Shown: positions 16,034 through 25,231, counted from the stretch's first letter. The stretch is 64,000 nt of DNA from Nocardia amamiensis (GCF_015477605.1 NZ_JADLQX010000025.1:1-64000); one strand, 5' to 3'. The notes: a model not told the origin generated them from the letters alone. Numbers and translations: made by a program.

Positions 16034-16343
16034 ATGTTCCGGGCCAAGGTCCACGCCGGCACCTCCACCGGTTCAGCATCCTGCTCGGCGGCATCGAGGA
16101 AAGCCACGCCACCCTGGACGACCGACACCGGCCTGACTGTCCGACTCCCACAACGCACGGCACGACCGAACAACGACAGCAGCACCCGAAACAGACACCG
16201 CCCACCCCGGAGGTGACGTCACTTTTCGTCAGCACAAACCGCCGTTCCAGGCCCAGGGTGACGCCCAAATTCACCTGCAACTGACGCTGAAATTCACCTG
16301 TCTAATCAGGCCGGAACGATCGAAGGCCGGCGGTGAGGCAGCG
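16034..16343. other. No recognisable gene
   Basis: No frame here has a recognisable domain. The only local structure is an 11-bp direct repeat AAATTCACCTG occurring twice near 16265-16300. Confidence 0.4.
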
Positions 16344-16672
16344 ATGAGCTTGTCGAGGCTGGGGCTGACCGCCGAGCAGGAGCGGGTGTACCGCTACCTG
16401 CTGCGCAACCCTCACATCGGCCCGGACGCCGGTGGCTCCGAGCTGGGCGAGCCCAATATACGGGTGGTCATAGCGGAGCTGCGTAGGTTGGGCCTGGTGA
16501 CCGGCTCGCATACCGCGATATCCCCACCTCCGCCGTCGATCTGCTGGTACGGCAGCGCTTCGAACGGATGCGACGGGAGTTCGCCACGCTCACCGGCGCC
16601 TGGGACGTGCTCCGGGAACTGTCCGAAGAGCACAGTAAACCCTCCCGGCTGCGCGCCGGGAGAGTTACCGAG
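16344..16672 (+). pseudogene. Frameshifted, truncated LuxR/TrmB-like regulator
   Basis: The first frame encodes MSLSRLGLTAEQERVYRYLLRNP and then VVIAELRRLGLVTGS, the N-terminal winged-helix region found in large actinobacterial LuxR-type regulators. After a frame change the sequence continues SAVDLLVRQRFERMRREFATLTGAWDVLRELSEEHSKP. The gene then ends against the peptidase-inhibitor gene on the other strand. Only about 110 of several hundred expected residues remain and the C-terminal DNA-binding domain is gone. Confidence 0.6.
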
Positions 16673-16690
16673 TATTGCGAATTGCAACCC

Positions 16691-17071
16691 TCAGCCGCAG
16701 ACCCACAGGGCGTCGGCCTTGTTGTCACCGTCGGCAGGCACATTGCCCTTGCTGTTGTCGGGGACCGAGACGAGCAGTTGCCACTCCTGACCGGTCCAGT
16801 TGTAGACGCCGACCGTCTTTCCGGTGCGGTTCCAGTACGAGCTCAGACGATCTCCATTTCCTTCGTTGCCGATGTCGTGCAGCAGGCAGTTGTTGTCGAC
16901 CTGCACGAACATGCCGGTGCCGTTGCGGTGGTCGTAGCCGCAGAACAGTCCGCCCGGGCAGTCGTAGGCCGCCGACGCCGGCGTCGGCGCGAGGGCTGCG
17001 CCGTACCCGGCGACCGCGAGGGTGGCCGCCGCCGCGACGCTGAGACGGCGAAACTGTGTGAGTGAAAACAT
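16691..17071 (-). CDS. Secreted peptidase inhibitor family I36-like protein
   Basis: From the ATG at 17071 (126 aa) there is a clear Sec signal peptide: basic LTQFRRLS, a hydrophobic AAAATLAVAGYGAALA core and a cleavage site near ASAA. The mature domain begins YDCPGGLFCGYDHRNGTGMFVQVDNNC and contains SSYWNRTGKTVGVYNW, which matches the beta/gamma-crystallin-like I36 inhibitors of Streptomyces and relatives. Cysteines are present in pairs for disulfides. It is predicted extracellular. Whether it inhibits a protease is not shown. Confidence 0.85.
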   Translation of the reverse strand: MFSLTQFRRLSVAAAATLAVAGYGAALAPTPASAAYDCPGGLFCGYDHRNGTGMFVQVDNNCLLHDIGNEGNGDRLSSYWNRTGKTVGVYNWTGQEWQLLVSVPDNSKGNVPADGDNKADALWVCG

Positions 17072-17217
17072 AATTGACCCTTCGAAGCCGATGGGATCGA
17101 GTATCGGTGCGGCGGAAATCCGCCGCACTCATGATGGGGGGACCCGGCCGTCCGCGACTATCCACCTCGCGCGAGTTCTGTCCGGGCCGCGCGGCAGGTT
17201 CGGCGCTGCGCGGCGGG

Positions 17218-18186
17218 TCAGGCGCGCAGCGTCACCGACGGCGGCACACCCCATCGCCGCCGGTACAGGGCCGAAAAACGGCCCAGATGCCAGAACCCCC
17301 AGTCCGCGGCCACCGCGGCGACCGTGGTCATGGTGGGGTCCGCGGCGACCAGCGCGGCGTGCACGCCCACCAGCCGGGCTTCACGCAATCGCGCCGTCGG
17401 TGTGGTGTCGAGGTATCGGCGGAAGCCCTCCTGCAGGCTCCGCACCGAAAGTCCCACTGCCTCTGCGATGTCGGTGATGGTGAGCATTTCGTGCGCATGG
17501 TCGGTAATGAGTTGTTCGGCCAGGCGGATGGGACGCGGCGTCGACTTTCCGGGGGCGCCGTCGAGCAGGAGCTCCGAGTAGCTGTTCGGCTGGGCCAGCA
17601 GGAATTGGGACATCATCAGCTGCTCGATCTGCGGCCGCAGCTGCGGATCCAGGAACAGGCCGGGGCCTTCGGCGTCGGTCTGCAGCATGCGCACCGATTC
17701 GAACCAGATCCGGGCGGCCGGTGATCGCAATTGCATGGCGATGGCCATCCGCAGCGGTCGATTCGGCGGCCGGCCCAGCATCCGCCGCAAATGGTCGTCC
17801 AACGCGGCACGGTCGAATCGGACGAGGAGTTGCCTGCTGCTCTCGTGCCAGTTCATGTCCAGGGGCGCGTCCGGGTCCGGAACCGAGGCCACCGCCGGGC
17901 CGGAGGCAATATCCGCGGTCCCGTTGAGTATCCGGGCCCACCCTGCCAGCGGTATTTGAACCAGGCGGAAGGTTTCGATGGGTTCGGTCCGGATCCGAAC
18001 CTGAACCCCGTAATGCTTGTAGACGAGGCCGACATCGCCGTACCGGACGACATTGCAGCTGGCCTCCATGGCGGAAGCGCCCGGGTCGAGCCGGTGCTCA
18101 CGCAGAATGCCACTCATCCCGGCCCGGGCCACCTCGGGGTCAGCGGTCCGAAAATAGCGATGCCCCGACAGCGGTTCAACGAACAT
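17218..18186 (-). CDS. AraC family transcriptional regulator
   Basis: The 322-aa protein has an N-terminal AraC_binding_2-like domain (residues 15-200, including VVRYGDVGLVYKHYGVQVRI and FRLVQIPLAGWARI). Two helix-turn-helix motifs follow at the C-terminus: LTITDIAEAVGLSVRSLQEGFRRYL and TTVAAVAADWGFWHLGRFSALYRRRWG. The WGFWHLGRFSALYR form is typical of regulators of aromatic-degradation or oxygenase genes. No such genes are adjacent, so its target is unknown. Confidence 0.92.
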   Translation of the reverse strand: MFVEPLSGHRYFRTADPEVARAGMSGILREHRLDPGASAMEASCNVVRYGDVGLVYKHYGVQVRIRTEPIETFRLVQIPLAGWARILNGTADIASGPAVASVPDPDAPLDMNWHESSRQLLVRFDRAALDDHLRRMLGRPPNRPLRMAIAMQLRSPAARIWFESVRMLQTDAEGPGLFLDPQLRPQIEQLMMSQFLLAQPNSYSELLLDGAPGKSTPRPIRLAEQLITDHAHEMLTITDIAEAVGLSVRSLQEGFRRYLDTTPTARLREARLVGVHAALVAADPTMTTVAAVAADWGFWHLGRFSALYRRRWGVPPSVTLRA

Positions 18187-18374
18187 TCCGACTGCCCTCC
18201 AAGCAGCAGGCGCCGCGCGAACGGGCCTGGATCAGTGGATGCCGAAGGTATTGTCCGTCGACACCTGCGGGCACACAATCGGTTTCGCATTTCGTAGCGC
18301 GTCTTGTGGACGCTTCACTGGGGTCAGGAATCCACAGCCGTTTCCGCTGGTCGGCCCGTTGCCGGAACAGTCAG

Positions 18375-18591
18375 CGCCTGCATATTCTCCGGAAGCTCCT
18401 CACCGACAACCAGATCGACCTCCGACTGCGGGTCGCGTTCACCTTGCTGCTGCTCTACGGGCAGCCGCTCAGCAGAATCGTCCTGCTCACCATCGATGAC
18501 GTCCTCACCAACGCTGACGGCGTCTCGATCCGATTCGGCGAACCACCCACGCCGGTTTCCGAGCCTGGTCCGCGAACTGGTCGACTACTGA
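18375..18591 (+). pseudogene. Tyrosine-recombinase fragment
   Basis: The frame encodes LHILRKLLTDNQIDLRLRVAFTLLLLYGQPLSRIVLLTIDDV, then GVSIRFGEPPTPV, and in a shifted frame LVRELVDY and a stop. The phrase LLLLYxQPLSRIVxLTxDDV is found in a widespread actinobacterial integrase-like family. The flanks carry no catalytic domain, so it is a fragment. Confidence 0.5.
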
Positions 18592-19062
18592 CGGGGAACT
18601 TTGGGTACCCGATTTCCGTTCTCGAGGACCACGCCGATATGGGTGGGCCTGGAATCTGCGGCATTGCGGCCAGGGAAGATATAGCACTGCAGAAGCTAAC
18701 CAGCTGTGGTGGTAGACCACAGGGCTACAGCGTATCTGGACGGTAGTCGTAGGTCCGACGGCGAGATAGAGGAGCCTGCCCGCAGAGGTGGTCGAGCTCG
18801 TCGGCTCGGCACCTCGAACTGCCCGACGGTACGCTGCCAGTGTGGAACTGGCCGCCGCCGAGACGGGCGAGCTGGTGTTCGGGGAGACGGTGGATGCCGA
18901 CGCGGTGCTGCCTTCCACCGCTGACGACGACTTCATCGAGTTCCTCGTCGGAGGTGTGGCTCTGCACCGCCCGGGGCGGTGCAGAGCTGATACGAAGCGG
19001 GACGGCCTACGGCGATGAGGCCGGAGGGTCAGCGGTTCCAGGGGTGAGCGCTGACCCTCAGC
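18592..19062. other. No recognisable gene; structured 3' end
   Basis: A plus-strand frame (18788-19018) reads ARRYAASVELAAAETGELVFGETVDADAV but matches nothing I know. The right end carries two interleaved hairpins that overlap the stop of the following minus-strand gene. Confidence 0.35.
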
Positions 19063-19069
19063 TCACCCC
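19024..19069. terminator. Two interleaved hairpins at the 3' end of the secreted-protein gene
   Basis: Hairpin A pairs GAGGGTCAGC (19024-19033) with GCTGACCCTC (19050-19059). Hairpin B pairs GGGGTGAGC (19041-19049) with GCTCACCCC (19061-19069). Each has an arm inside the other's loop, so they are mutually exclusive or form a pseudoknot. The structure overlaps the stop codon of the minus-strand gene and probably terminates it. Confidence 0.55.
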
Positions 19070-19539
19070 AGGTGGATAGGGCCGGTGTGGATGGTGGGCT
19101 CCTCGCCGGTGAACCGGTGGATCAGCCGTGTTCCCCTCGCTTGCTTGTCGAAGTAGATGAAATCGGTGTCGGGGTCACGCAGCGTTAAGCCGGCCAGGTC
19201 CCAGTTGTCGGTGGTCTCCGGCCACGACGGATTGGAGATGGACGTGATCGCAAAGCCGCCTTCCAGCGCCGGTTGGTTAGGTACGCACCCCTCGAACTCG
19301 CCGATCCTGGAGTCGATGGTGTTGCCCGGTATCCCGCCACTGACGAGAAAGCTCTTCGTACCCAGCGTGACCTGAACGAGGGTGTTGCCTCGTAGGTCGT
19401 CGCCGGCGATCCGAAAGGTCAGCTCGACACGGCACACGACATTGCGGTCCGCTGAGGCCGGACCCGCCGCCAGCGTCGCGGCAAGTCCGACCGTGATGCA
19501 CAAGATCAGCGCGTGGAGGGTTTTTCGGATGGTGTGCAT
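19063..19539 (-). CDS. Secreted protein of unknown function
   Basis: From the ATG at 19539, preceded by GGAG, the product is 158 aa with a Sec signal peptide (MHTIRKTLHALILCITVGL, cleavage near ASADR). The mature part is rich in beta strands: VCRVELTFRIAGDDLRGNTLVQVTLG, then NWDLAGLTLRDPDTDFIYFDKQARGTRLIHRFTGEEPT. The pattern suggests a small beta-sandwich, comparable to PLAT/LH2-type domains, but I do not recognise the family. The longer in-frame extension upstream lacks signal-peptide character and is rejected. Confidence 0.65.
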   Translation of the reverse strand: MHTIRKTLHALILCITVGLAATLAAGPASADRNVVCRVELTFRIAGDDLRGNTLVQVTLGTKSFLVSGGIPGNTIDSRIGEFEGCVPNQPALEGGFAITSISNPSWPETTDNWDLAGLTLRDPDTDFIYFDKQARGTRLIHRFTGEEPTIHTGPIHLG

Positions 19540-20105
19540 GGAGGTTGCTCCTGTCTGTGCCCGTCTTCGGAAGATGAATGACCGGTGCGCGCCCACAGCC
19601 GAGTCCAGTCCCGACCGCCATTGCCGCGCAGCACATGTGGCTGCCTGCCCAGGCTGAGCGACTTCGCCGGGTCGCGCTCCGATTCCGCCGGAGACGGCTC
19701 GCGGTTGCTTACTTTCGCGCAGATCAACGGTAGTTTTTGGGCAGGCGCGCGACCTATACGAACAATTTCGAATAGCGCTTCCGGATTCGACCGGACGACG
19801 GAATCGGTTGGCGCACAATACTGGAGTAAAGTCAGGACCCGACTCGAACGCCAAGAAGATCCACGACCTGGCTCTGGCGATCGTCACCGAACGCAATCAG
19901 GTGCAGATCTGGCCGCTGCTCATGCAACGACTCATCACCGACCTGACCATGCGATCTCGCGGTACTCGTCGATCTGGATCGGCACGCCGGCACTGGACAC
20001 GCCCGCACCGGCACACCGGACTGGTTGTTCGAGGCCCCTTGGACGCACTCATCCACGCGCACATGCGCTCTCATGCCCTACTCCGCCACTACGCACGCAT
20101 GAGGG
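19540..20105. other. No intact gene
   Basis: A frame near 19808-19960 reads KIHDLALAIVTERNQVQIWPLLMQRLI, which looks protein-like but cannot be assigned and has no extended ORF. The rest is Arg-rich shadow translation. It probably contains decayed DNA upstream of the regulator remnant. Confidence 0.35.
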
Positions 20106-20511
20106 ACACGACGCCGCTGACTCTCGACGGGGCGCCGAGCTGCGCCAGCCGATTGAGAGCCTGATCCGCTGGTCCACCCCGTTGATGGTCCGCGGCCCTG
20201 ACGGCGACTCTTTCCGCCCCGAATGGCTCACCCTCGCCGTCCCCGCCTTGCTCGACACCCGGGTCAAGGTCCGCCCCTCTGCGACGGTCGGTCTCGAGAT
20301 CGGCGGCCCGCCCTTCCAGCTCCGCGCGACGCGCTCCGGCTTCGAGGTCGGCCCGCACGACGGCCGCTACCTCGACGCCACCGTCCGCGCCGAGCCCGCC
20401 TACGTCCTCGGCCTCGCTGCCGGCGCCCTCACCCTCGGCGACGCCCGCACTCTCGGACTGGTCGAGGTCGACGGCGACGAGTCCGTCGTCCGCACCGTCT
20501 TCGCCGCCTGA
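20106..20511 (+). pseudogene. C-terminal half of an HxlR-type regulator with SCP2-like domain
   Basis: The frame encodes GAELRQPIESLIRWSTPLMV, FRPEWLTLAVPALLD, ATVGLEIGGPPFQLRATRSGFEVGPHDGRYLDATVRAEPAYVLGLAAGALTLGDA and a closing VEVDGDESVVRTVF. This is the sterol-carrier-protein-2-like domain found at the C-terminus of HxlR/PadR-type regulators in actinobacteria. The expected N-terminal winged helix with its CSIARTLDxxGxRW-type motif is not found upstream, so the gene is truncated. Confidence 0.55.
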
Positions 20512-20696
20512 CAGGACCGCTCCGTCAGGCGCGCGGTGGCAGCATCCCGTGGAGATACCGCTGGACTTTCGTATCGAGAGCGGCGGTGATCGTGGCTAGA
20601 GGCAACGCGACGACATCGCGCACACCTTCCGACGGAGCCGCGACGTTGCCCGAGCCCACGACTATCCCGGGAAAACCCCTCACGGCGTCGACTATA

Positions 20697-20718
20697 TTGA
20701 ATATGAACTCAGATTCAA
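20697..20718. promoter_or_regulatory. Inverted repeat, probable operator of the HAD/enoyl-CoA hydratase genes
   Basis: Arms TTGAATATGA and TCAGATTCAA (9 of 10 pairs) flank an AC spacer, 38 bp before the HAD start. The site is in an AT-rich pocket and resembles TetR-type operators of acyl-CoA catabolism genes. No matching regulator gene is adjacent. Confidence 0.55.
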
Positions 20719-20756
20719 TTATGGTCCACTCGAGCGACTGAGCGGAAGGGGTTCTC

Positions 20757-21419
20757 ATGACCAGCCCGGCACCGGCATCGGCCGAGAACGACCATCGCGC
20801 AACCGCGGTGCTGTTCGATTTCGGCGGCGTGCTGACGTCCAGCGTCTTCGGGGCGTTCGAGGCGCTCGGCGCCTCCCTCGGCTGCGATCCGAGGTTGCCG
20901 CTGCGCCTGCTCGGCCAGGACTCGGACGCGCGGGCGCTGTTGATCGCTCATGAGGAGGGTCGGATCGGCGAGCGGCAGTTCGAACAGGGATTCGCGGCAA
21001 GGCTGCGCCATCATGGCGTCGACGTGAACGGATCCGGCTTGGTTCGACGCATCCAGTCCACGATGCGCGCCGATGACGACATGATCCGACTGGTGGCCGA
21101 CGTCAGGGCAGCCGGGTTTCGGGTAGGGCTGTTGTCCAACTCGCTCGGCGACGACTGCTATGCCGGATTCGACCTGGACGAGATGTTCGACGCTGTCACG
21201 ATCTCCGGCGAGATCCGAACCCGCAAGCCTTCCGCCCGAGCGTACGAAATCGCCTGCGCCCGTTTGGGTTCCGATCCGGAAGCCACCGTGATGGTGGACG
21301 ACCTGAGGCAGAACATTGTCGCGGCCGAGGGTGTGGGGCTCACCGGCGTCCTGCATCGGGAGGCGTCCGACACGGCCAGACAACTATGGGGCGCACTCGG
21401 TCCGCACCCAACCTTCTGA
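20757..21419 (+). CDS. HAD-IA family hydrolase
   Basis: The 220-aa protein has HAD motif I as LFDFGGVLTS (nucleophile Asp followed by F-G, so the usual second Asp is Gly). Motif II is LLSNS, motif III a Lys in TRKPSARAYEIA, and motif IV VMVDDLRQNI. The G in place of the second motif-I Asp is seen in the epoxide-hydrolase/acyl-CoA-dehydrogenase-associated HAD branch, which may lack ordinary phosphatase activity. It precedes an enoyl-CoA hydratase gene by 45 bp, so the two are likely co-transcribed from the promoter with the inverted repeat. The substrate is unknown. Confidence 0.88.
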   Translation: MTSPAPASAENDHRATAVLFDFGGVLTSSVFGAFEALGASLGCDPRLPLRLLGQDSDARALLIAHEEGRIGERQFEQGFAARLRHHGVDVNGSGLVRRIQSTMRADDDMIRLVADVRAAGFRVGLLSNSLGDDCYAGFDLDEMFDAVTISGEIRTRKPSARAYEIACARLGSDPEATVMVDDLRQNIVAAEGVGLTGVLHREASDTARQLWGALGPHPTF

Positions 21420-21464
21420 TTCTCTCCCACAGCGAGTGGCAAAGCATTTCGAAACAAAGAACGG

Positions 21465-22292
21465 ATGGACACGTCATTGAGTCCGATCATCCAGGAGCCC
21501 AGCGACACCGTCCTGGCCGAAAAGCGCGGCCCAGTGCAGATCCTGACACTCAACCGGCCGGACCGGCTCAATGCCTGGAACGATACTCTCGAAGCGCGCT
21601 ACTTCGAATTGCTGGACGAGGCGGAGAACGCCCCCGACGTCCGGGCCATCGTCGTCACCGGAGCGGGGCGAGGTTTCTGCGCCGGAGCCGACATGGAGGA
21701 TCTGCAGCAGATCAGCAACCGCACGGATCTCACCGTCCCCCCGCGGCCCCGGCCCCGCGAGTTTCCCTTGTCGGTCCGAAAGCCATTGATCGCCGCCGTC
21801 AACGGTGCGGCGGCTGGCCTGGGTCTGGTCGAGGCGCTCTACTGCGATCTACGGTTCACTACTCCGGAGGCGAAATTCACGACGGCCTTCGTGCGCCGGG
21901 GATTGATCGCAGAGTACGGAATCGCGTGGCTGCTTCCTCGCCTGATAGGTCGTAGCCGCGCCCTGGATCTGCTGCTGTCGGGCCGGGTGATCCGCGGCGA
22001 GGAAGCCTATGCGATGGGACTCGTCGATCGGATCTGCTCGCCGGAGAACCTGTTGGGCGAGGCGGTCGCCTATGCGACCGAATTGGCGAATTTCTGCTCC
22101 CCCAACTCGATGAGCCTGGTCAAGAGTCAGGTCAATCGCGCCATGCACGCGGATTTCGCGACGGCGGTCGCGGAAGCCGAGGACCTGATGCCCGCATCCT
22201 TCACCCATCCGGATGCGACCGAGGGCGTGACGAGCTACCTCGAGCGCCGCCCGCCCGAGTTCGCTCCGCTGCACCCCATCGCTGCCGACTGA
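21465..22292 (+). CDS. Enoyl-CoA hydratase/isomerase (crotonase) family
   Basis: The 275-aa crotonase-fold protein contains VQILTLNRPDRLNAWNDTL, the oxyanion-hole segment AIVVTGAGRGFCAGADMEDL and the CoA-binding region KPLIAAVNGAAAGLGL. The two catalytic positions are followed by KFTTAFVRRGLIAEYGIAWLLPRLIG. It probably hydrates or isomerises an acyl-CoA in fatty-acid or sterol side-chain breakdown. With the HAD gene upstream it forms a small operon. Confidence 0.92.
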   Translation: MDTSLSPIIQEPSDTVLAEKRGPVQILTLNRPDRLNAWNDTLEARYFELLDEAENAPDVRAIVVTGAGRGFCAGADMEDLQQISNRTDLTVPPRPRPREFPLSVRKPLIAAVNGAAAGLGLVEALYCDLRFTTPEAKFTTAFVRRGLIAEYGIAWLLPRLIGRSRALDLLLSGRVIRGEEAYAMGLVDRICSPENLLGEAVAYATELANFCSPNSMSLVKSQVNRAMHADFATAVAEAEDLMPASFTHPDATEGVTSYLERRPPEFAPLHPIAAD

Positions 22293-22396
22293 ATTACGCG
22301 GCCCGCGCCGGGATGGCGGGGGCCTCTCCTTCCGTCGTTCAGAGTGGTTGCAGACCAGTGCCGTGGGCTCGGCGCTGCGCGGAAGGCGTGGGCGCA

Positions 22397-23629
22397 CTAG
22401 TGTCCGTGCTCGGGCGCGGTCTGCAGTTCGGGCGCGGCGGCGGCCAGCAATGCGTCGCGGTCGCGGTTCAACGGAGGATAGATACGCCGGGTATTGATGG
22501 CGCGCTTCGTGTCTTTAGCCTCCTCTCCGCACGCGACCACGTGGCGGTCCCAGCCCTCGGTATACACCGCTCCTGCCGGTCCCAGATCGAGAACCGTTAC
22601 ATACCAGGGGATCCGCAACGGCTTCATGGGCTTGCCCAGAAGATCGCCGATGACGTTGTATCCCGCCCATCGGCCCATCGGGCGGCTGTGCTGGCAGGAC
22701 ATCACCGACATATGCTCGTCGTCCATTCTTGCGGCGGCGACGTCACCGGCGGCGAATACCCCGGGCACACCGCAGACCCGCAGGTAATCGTCGACGGGGA
22801 GTCGACCCAGCCGGTCACGGTCGACCCCGAAGTCTGCGGTCAGCAGGTTGGCCCGCATGCCGGCACACCAGACGACAGTGGCGGCGGCCACCACTTCGCC
22901 CGAGGTGAGTGTCACGCCGCGCTGACCGATGGCGACGACCCCGACGCCCAACTTGGTCTCGATCCCGGTGTAGGCCAGCGCCGCCTCGATGACCGGTCGC
23001 GCCGATAGGCCCATGTCCGAGCCGACGACGGGGTTGCGGTCGATCAGGATGACCCGCGGTGTGACGGCACGCGTGGCAAAGGAGTCGGCGAGCATCGCGG
23101 GCAGTCCGGTCGCCTCTTCGATCCCCGTCAAACCTGCCCCGACGACGACTACTGTCGCGGCCGCCGGGTCAGCGGGGCCCTCGGCCAGCCGGCGCAGGTG
23201 GGCTTGCAGTCTGGTCGCTGCGTCATGGGTGTCGATGTCGAAACCGAACTCCCGTAGGCCAGGGATGTCGGGCTTGACCACCTGGCTGCCCAACGCGAGC
23301 ACCAGCCGGTCGTAGCCGTGAGCGCCCGCGGTGGATTCCACGACCCGTGCCGCAGCATCGATCGCCGTCACTTCGCCGATGATGTGCTTGATTCCGACCG
23401 GATCGAGAAGAGCGCTGAGCGGTATGCGGGATGTGCTCAGATCGGTCTCATAATCGCGCACGCGGATGTCGTGATACGGCGTGGAACTGATTGTCGTGAC
23501 ATCGACGGTTCCGACCGCCACACCGAGCTCGTCGAGCCGCCGGGCCGCCGCGAGCGCCGCCCACAGACCCGCAAACCCGGACCCGAGAACCACGACACGC
23601 GAAGGCTCGGTCACTGCAGCGCGCTGCAC
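22397..23629 (-). CDS. NADH dehydrogenase type II-like FAD oxidoreductase
   Basis: The 410-aa protein has two Rossmann dinucleotide-binding motifs: VVVLGSGFAGLWAALAAARR for FAD and VVVVGAGLTGIEEATGLP for NAD(P)H. It also has the typical FAD-binding GVFAAGDVAAA near the C-terminus, and an SCQHSRPMGRWAGYNVIGDLLG segment as in NDH-2-like enzymes. The membrane-anchoring C-terminal helix of true NDH-2 is not evident. It could oxidise NAD(P)H with a quinone or another acceptor. A GTG six codons in (VTEPSRVV) is an alternative start. Confidence 0.88.
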   Translation of the reverse strand: MQRAAVTEPSRVVVLGSGFAGLWAALAAARRLDELGVAVGTVDVTTISSTPYHDIRVRDYETDLSTSRIPLSALLDPVGIKHIIGEVTAIDAAARVVESTAGAHGYDRLVLALGSQVVKPDIPGLREFGFDIDTHDAATRLQAHLRRLAEGPADPAAATVVVVGAGLTGIEEATGLPAMLADSFATRAVTPRVILIDRNPVVGSDMGLSARPVIEAALAYTGIETKLGVGVVAIGQRGVTLTSGEVVAAATVVWCAGMRANLLTADFGVDRDRLGRLPVDDYLRVCGVPGVFAAGDVAAARMDDEHMSVMSCQHSRPMGRWAGYNVIGDLLGKPMKPLRIPWYVTVLDLGPAGAVYTEGWDRHVVACGEEAKDTKRAINTRRIYPPLNRDRDALLAAAAPELQTAPEHGH

Positions 23630-24034
23630 ATCGTCATCCTAATGCTCCAGCCGGACTTCGTGATCGTTGATGCTGCTGGTCAGGGCGCTGGAGTGGGGCC
23701 CGCCATCGCGTGCTCCCATTCTCCGACGGCCGTATTGGGCCCGTGGGGTGCCGCCAGCGCTGCTGCGAGCACGTGGGCAGGGCAACGGTCTCGCAATAGG
23801 TGATGACCGACGTGGCCGGGTCGGCCGCGAGCAGGCTGCCGGGGTGTAGTCAGCGCAAACACCTGATCGAGGTCTTCGCAGACCACCGACGACCGTCTGG
23901 ATCGATCGAGGATCGGTATCGGTTGTGCGGCGGATCGGTGGAGATGCTGGTCGTCAGTGTCACGGGCGGCGCGTAGCTGCCGCATGCTGGCGGACAGAGG
24001 TCGGCCCAGCACCCGGCAGAAGGGAGATAAGACG
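23630..24034. other. No recognisable gene
   Basis: Frames on both strands are low-quality shadows. The segment contains the promoter of the L,D-transpeptidase gene at its right end. Confidence 0.4.
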
Positions 24035-25231
24035 GTGGCAGTGGGACGTCGTCGGCTGCTGATCGGCTTCGCCGGTGCGGGTGGCCTTGCCTTGGCCGGA
24101 TGGGGGTGGGCGCGAGAACTGGCGCCGCCACCCAAACCCGCGACAATCCGATTCGATCCCGCACCCGGTACCCACGATGTCGAAGCGCGCAGTCCCGCCA
24201 CGATCACTGTCACCGACGGGACGCTGCGGTCGGTCGAATGGGTCGATGAAACGGGCAGGTCGCTGCCGGGCGTATCGGCACCCGATCGTCGAGCCTGGAC
24301 CAGTGCCGAACCACTCGGCTACGGACACACCTACACCGCGAAAGCCGTGGCGCACGGCGAAACCGGCGACGTCACCGCGACGACCACCTGCACCACAGTG
24401 CAACCGCATCAGCTCATCGACGTCTCCCTACGCTCCGCCAATCTCGTCGAGCTGGTCGAAAACGACATCTACGGAGTAGGTTTCGTGCTCGTCGCCCATT
24501 TCGACGAACCCGTGGATCGGGTGGCCGCGGAACGCCACCTGAAGGTCACCACCCAGCCGGCCGTCGCCGGTGCCTGGTACTGGCTCGACGATCAGAACGC
24601 ACACTGGCGGCCGGAGCACTATCACGCACCGGGAACCAGGATTACGATCGCGGCCGAACTCTTCGGCCGCGCGCTCGGCGAGGGCCGCTACGGACTGCGT
24701 GACCAACGGGTTTCGGTGGTCATCGGGCCCGCGCACGTTGCGATCGCCGACGACCGTACCAAGCAGATCGAGGTCTTCGACAACGGAAACCTTGTGCGCA
24801 CCATGCCTACATCGATGGGCATGGGCGGCACCACGGTCGTCGGCGGCAGAGTCATGTCGTTCTGGACTCGCCCAGGCATCTACACCGTGCTGGACCGAAA
24901 CAATCCGGTGATCATGGACTCCGCCAGCTACGGCCTGCCCACCGGCTCCGCCCTCGGATACCGCACGAGCATCAACCATGCGGTCCGCATCAGCCACGAC
25001 GGAATCTTCGTGCACGCATTGGCCGCGAGCATGTGGGCCCAAGGCAATACCAACGTCTCACACGGCTGCCTGAACCTCTCCCCTGCCGACGCCGCATGGT
25101 TCTATGACTTCGTCATCCCCGGCGACGTAGTCGAGGTCCGCAACACCGGCGGCGACCCCCTCGATATCTGGCACAACGGCGACTGGAGCATCCCGTGGAC
25201 CGACTGGCTTCGCGGTGGCGCCCACACATGA
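24035..25231 (+). CDS. L,D-transpeptidase with Ig-like domains
   Basis: The GTG at 24035 is chosen because AAGGGAG lies about 9 bp upstream and a signal sequence follows at once (GRRRLLIGFAGAGGLALAGWGWA; the RRR makes Tat export possible). Residues 40-230 form two beta-rich Ig-like domains (ITVTDGTLRSVEWVDE, then LVAHFDEPVDRVAAERHLKV). The YkuD catalytic domain starts around VAIADDRTKQIEVFDNG, and the active-site motif is NHAVRISHDGIFVHA, then NVSHGCLNLS with nucleophilic Cys. It is predicted to make 3-3 cross-links in peptidoglycan outside the membrane. It ends with WSIPWTDWLRG, a tail common in mycobacterial Ldt proteins. Confidence 0.93.
   Translation: MAVGRRRLLIGFAGAGGLALAGWGWARELAPPPKPATIRFDPAPGTHDVEARSPATITVTDGTLRSVEWVDETGRSLPGVSAPDRRAWTSAEPLGYGHTYTAKAVAHGETGDVTATTTCTTVQPHQLIDVSLRSANLVELVENDIYGVGFVLVAHFDEPVDRVAAERHLKVTTQPAVAGAWYWLDDQNAHWRPEHYHAPGTRITIAAELFGRALGEGRYGLRDQRVSVVIGPAHVAIADDRTKQIEVFDNGNLVRTMPTSMGMGGTTVVGGRVMSFWTRPGIYTVLDRNNPVIMDSASYGLPTGSALGYRTSINHAVRISHDGIFVHALAASMWAQGNTNVSHGCLNLSPADAAWFYDFVIPGDVVEVRNTGGDPLDIWHNGDWSIPWTDWLRGGAHT

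Noticed and set aside
18788-19018. Plus-strand ORF of 76 aa
   Set aside because: Looks partly protein-like but cannot be tied to a family or a start site.
20525-20758. Minus-strand ORF of 77 aa
   Set aside because: Covers the operator-like palindrome and promoter of the HAD gene; no family recognised.
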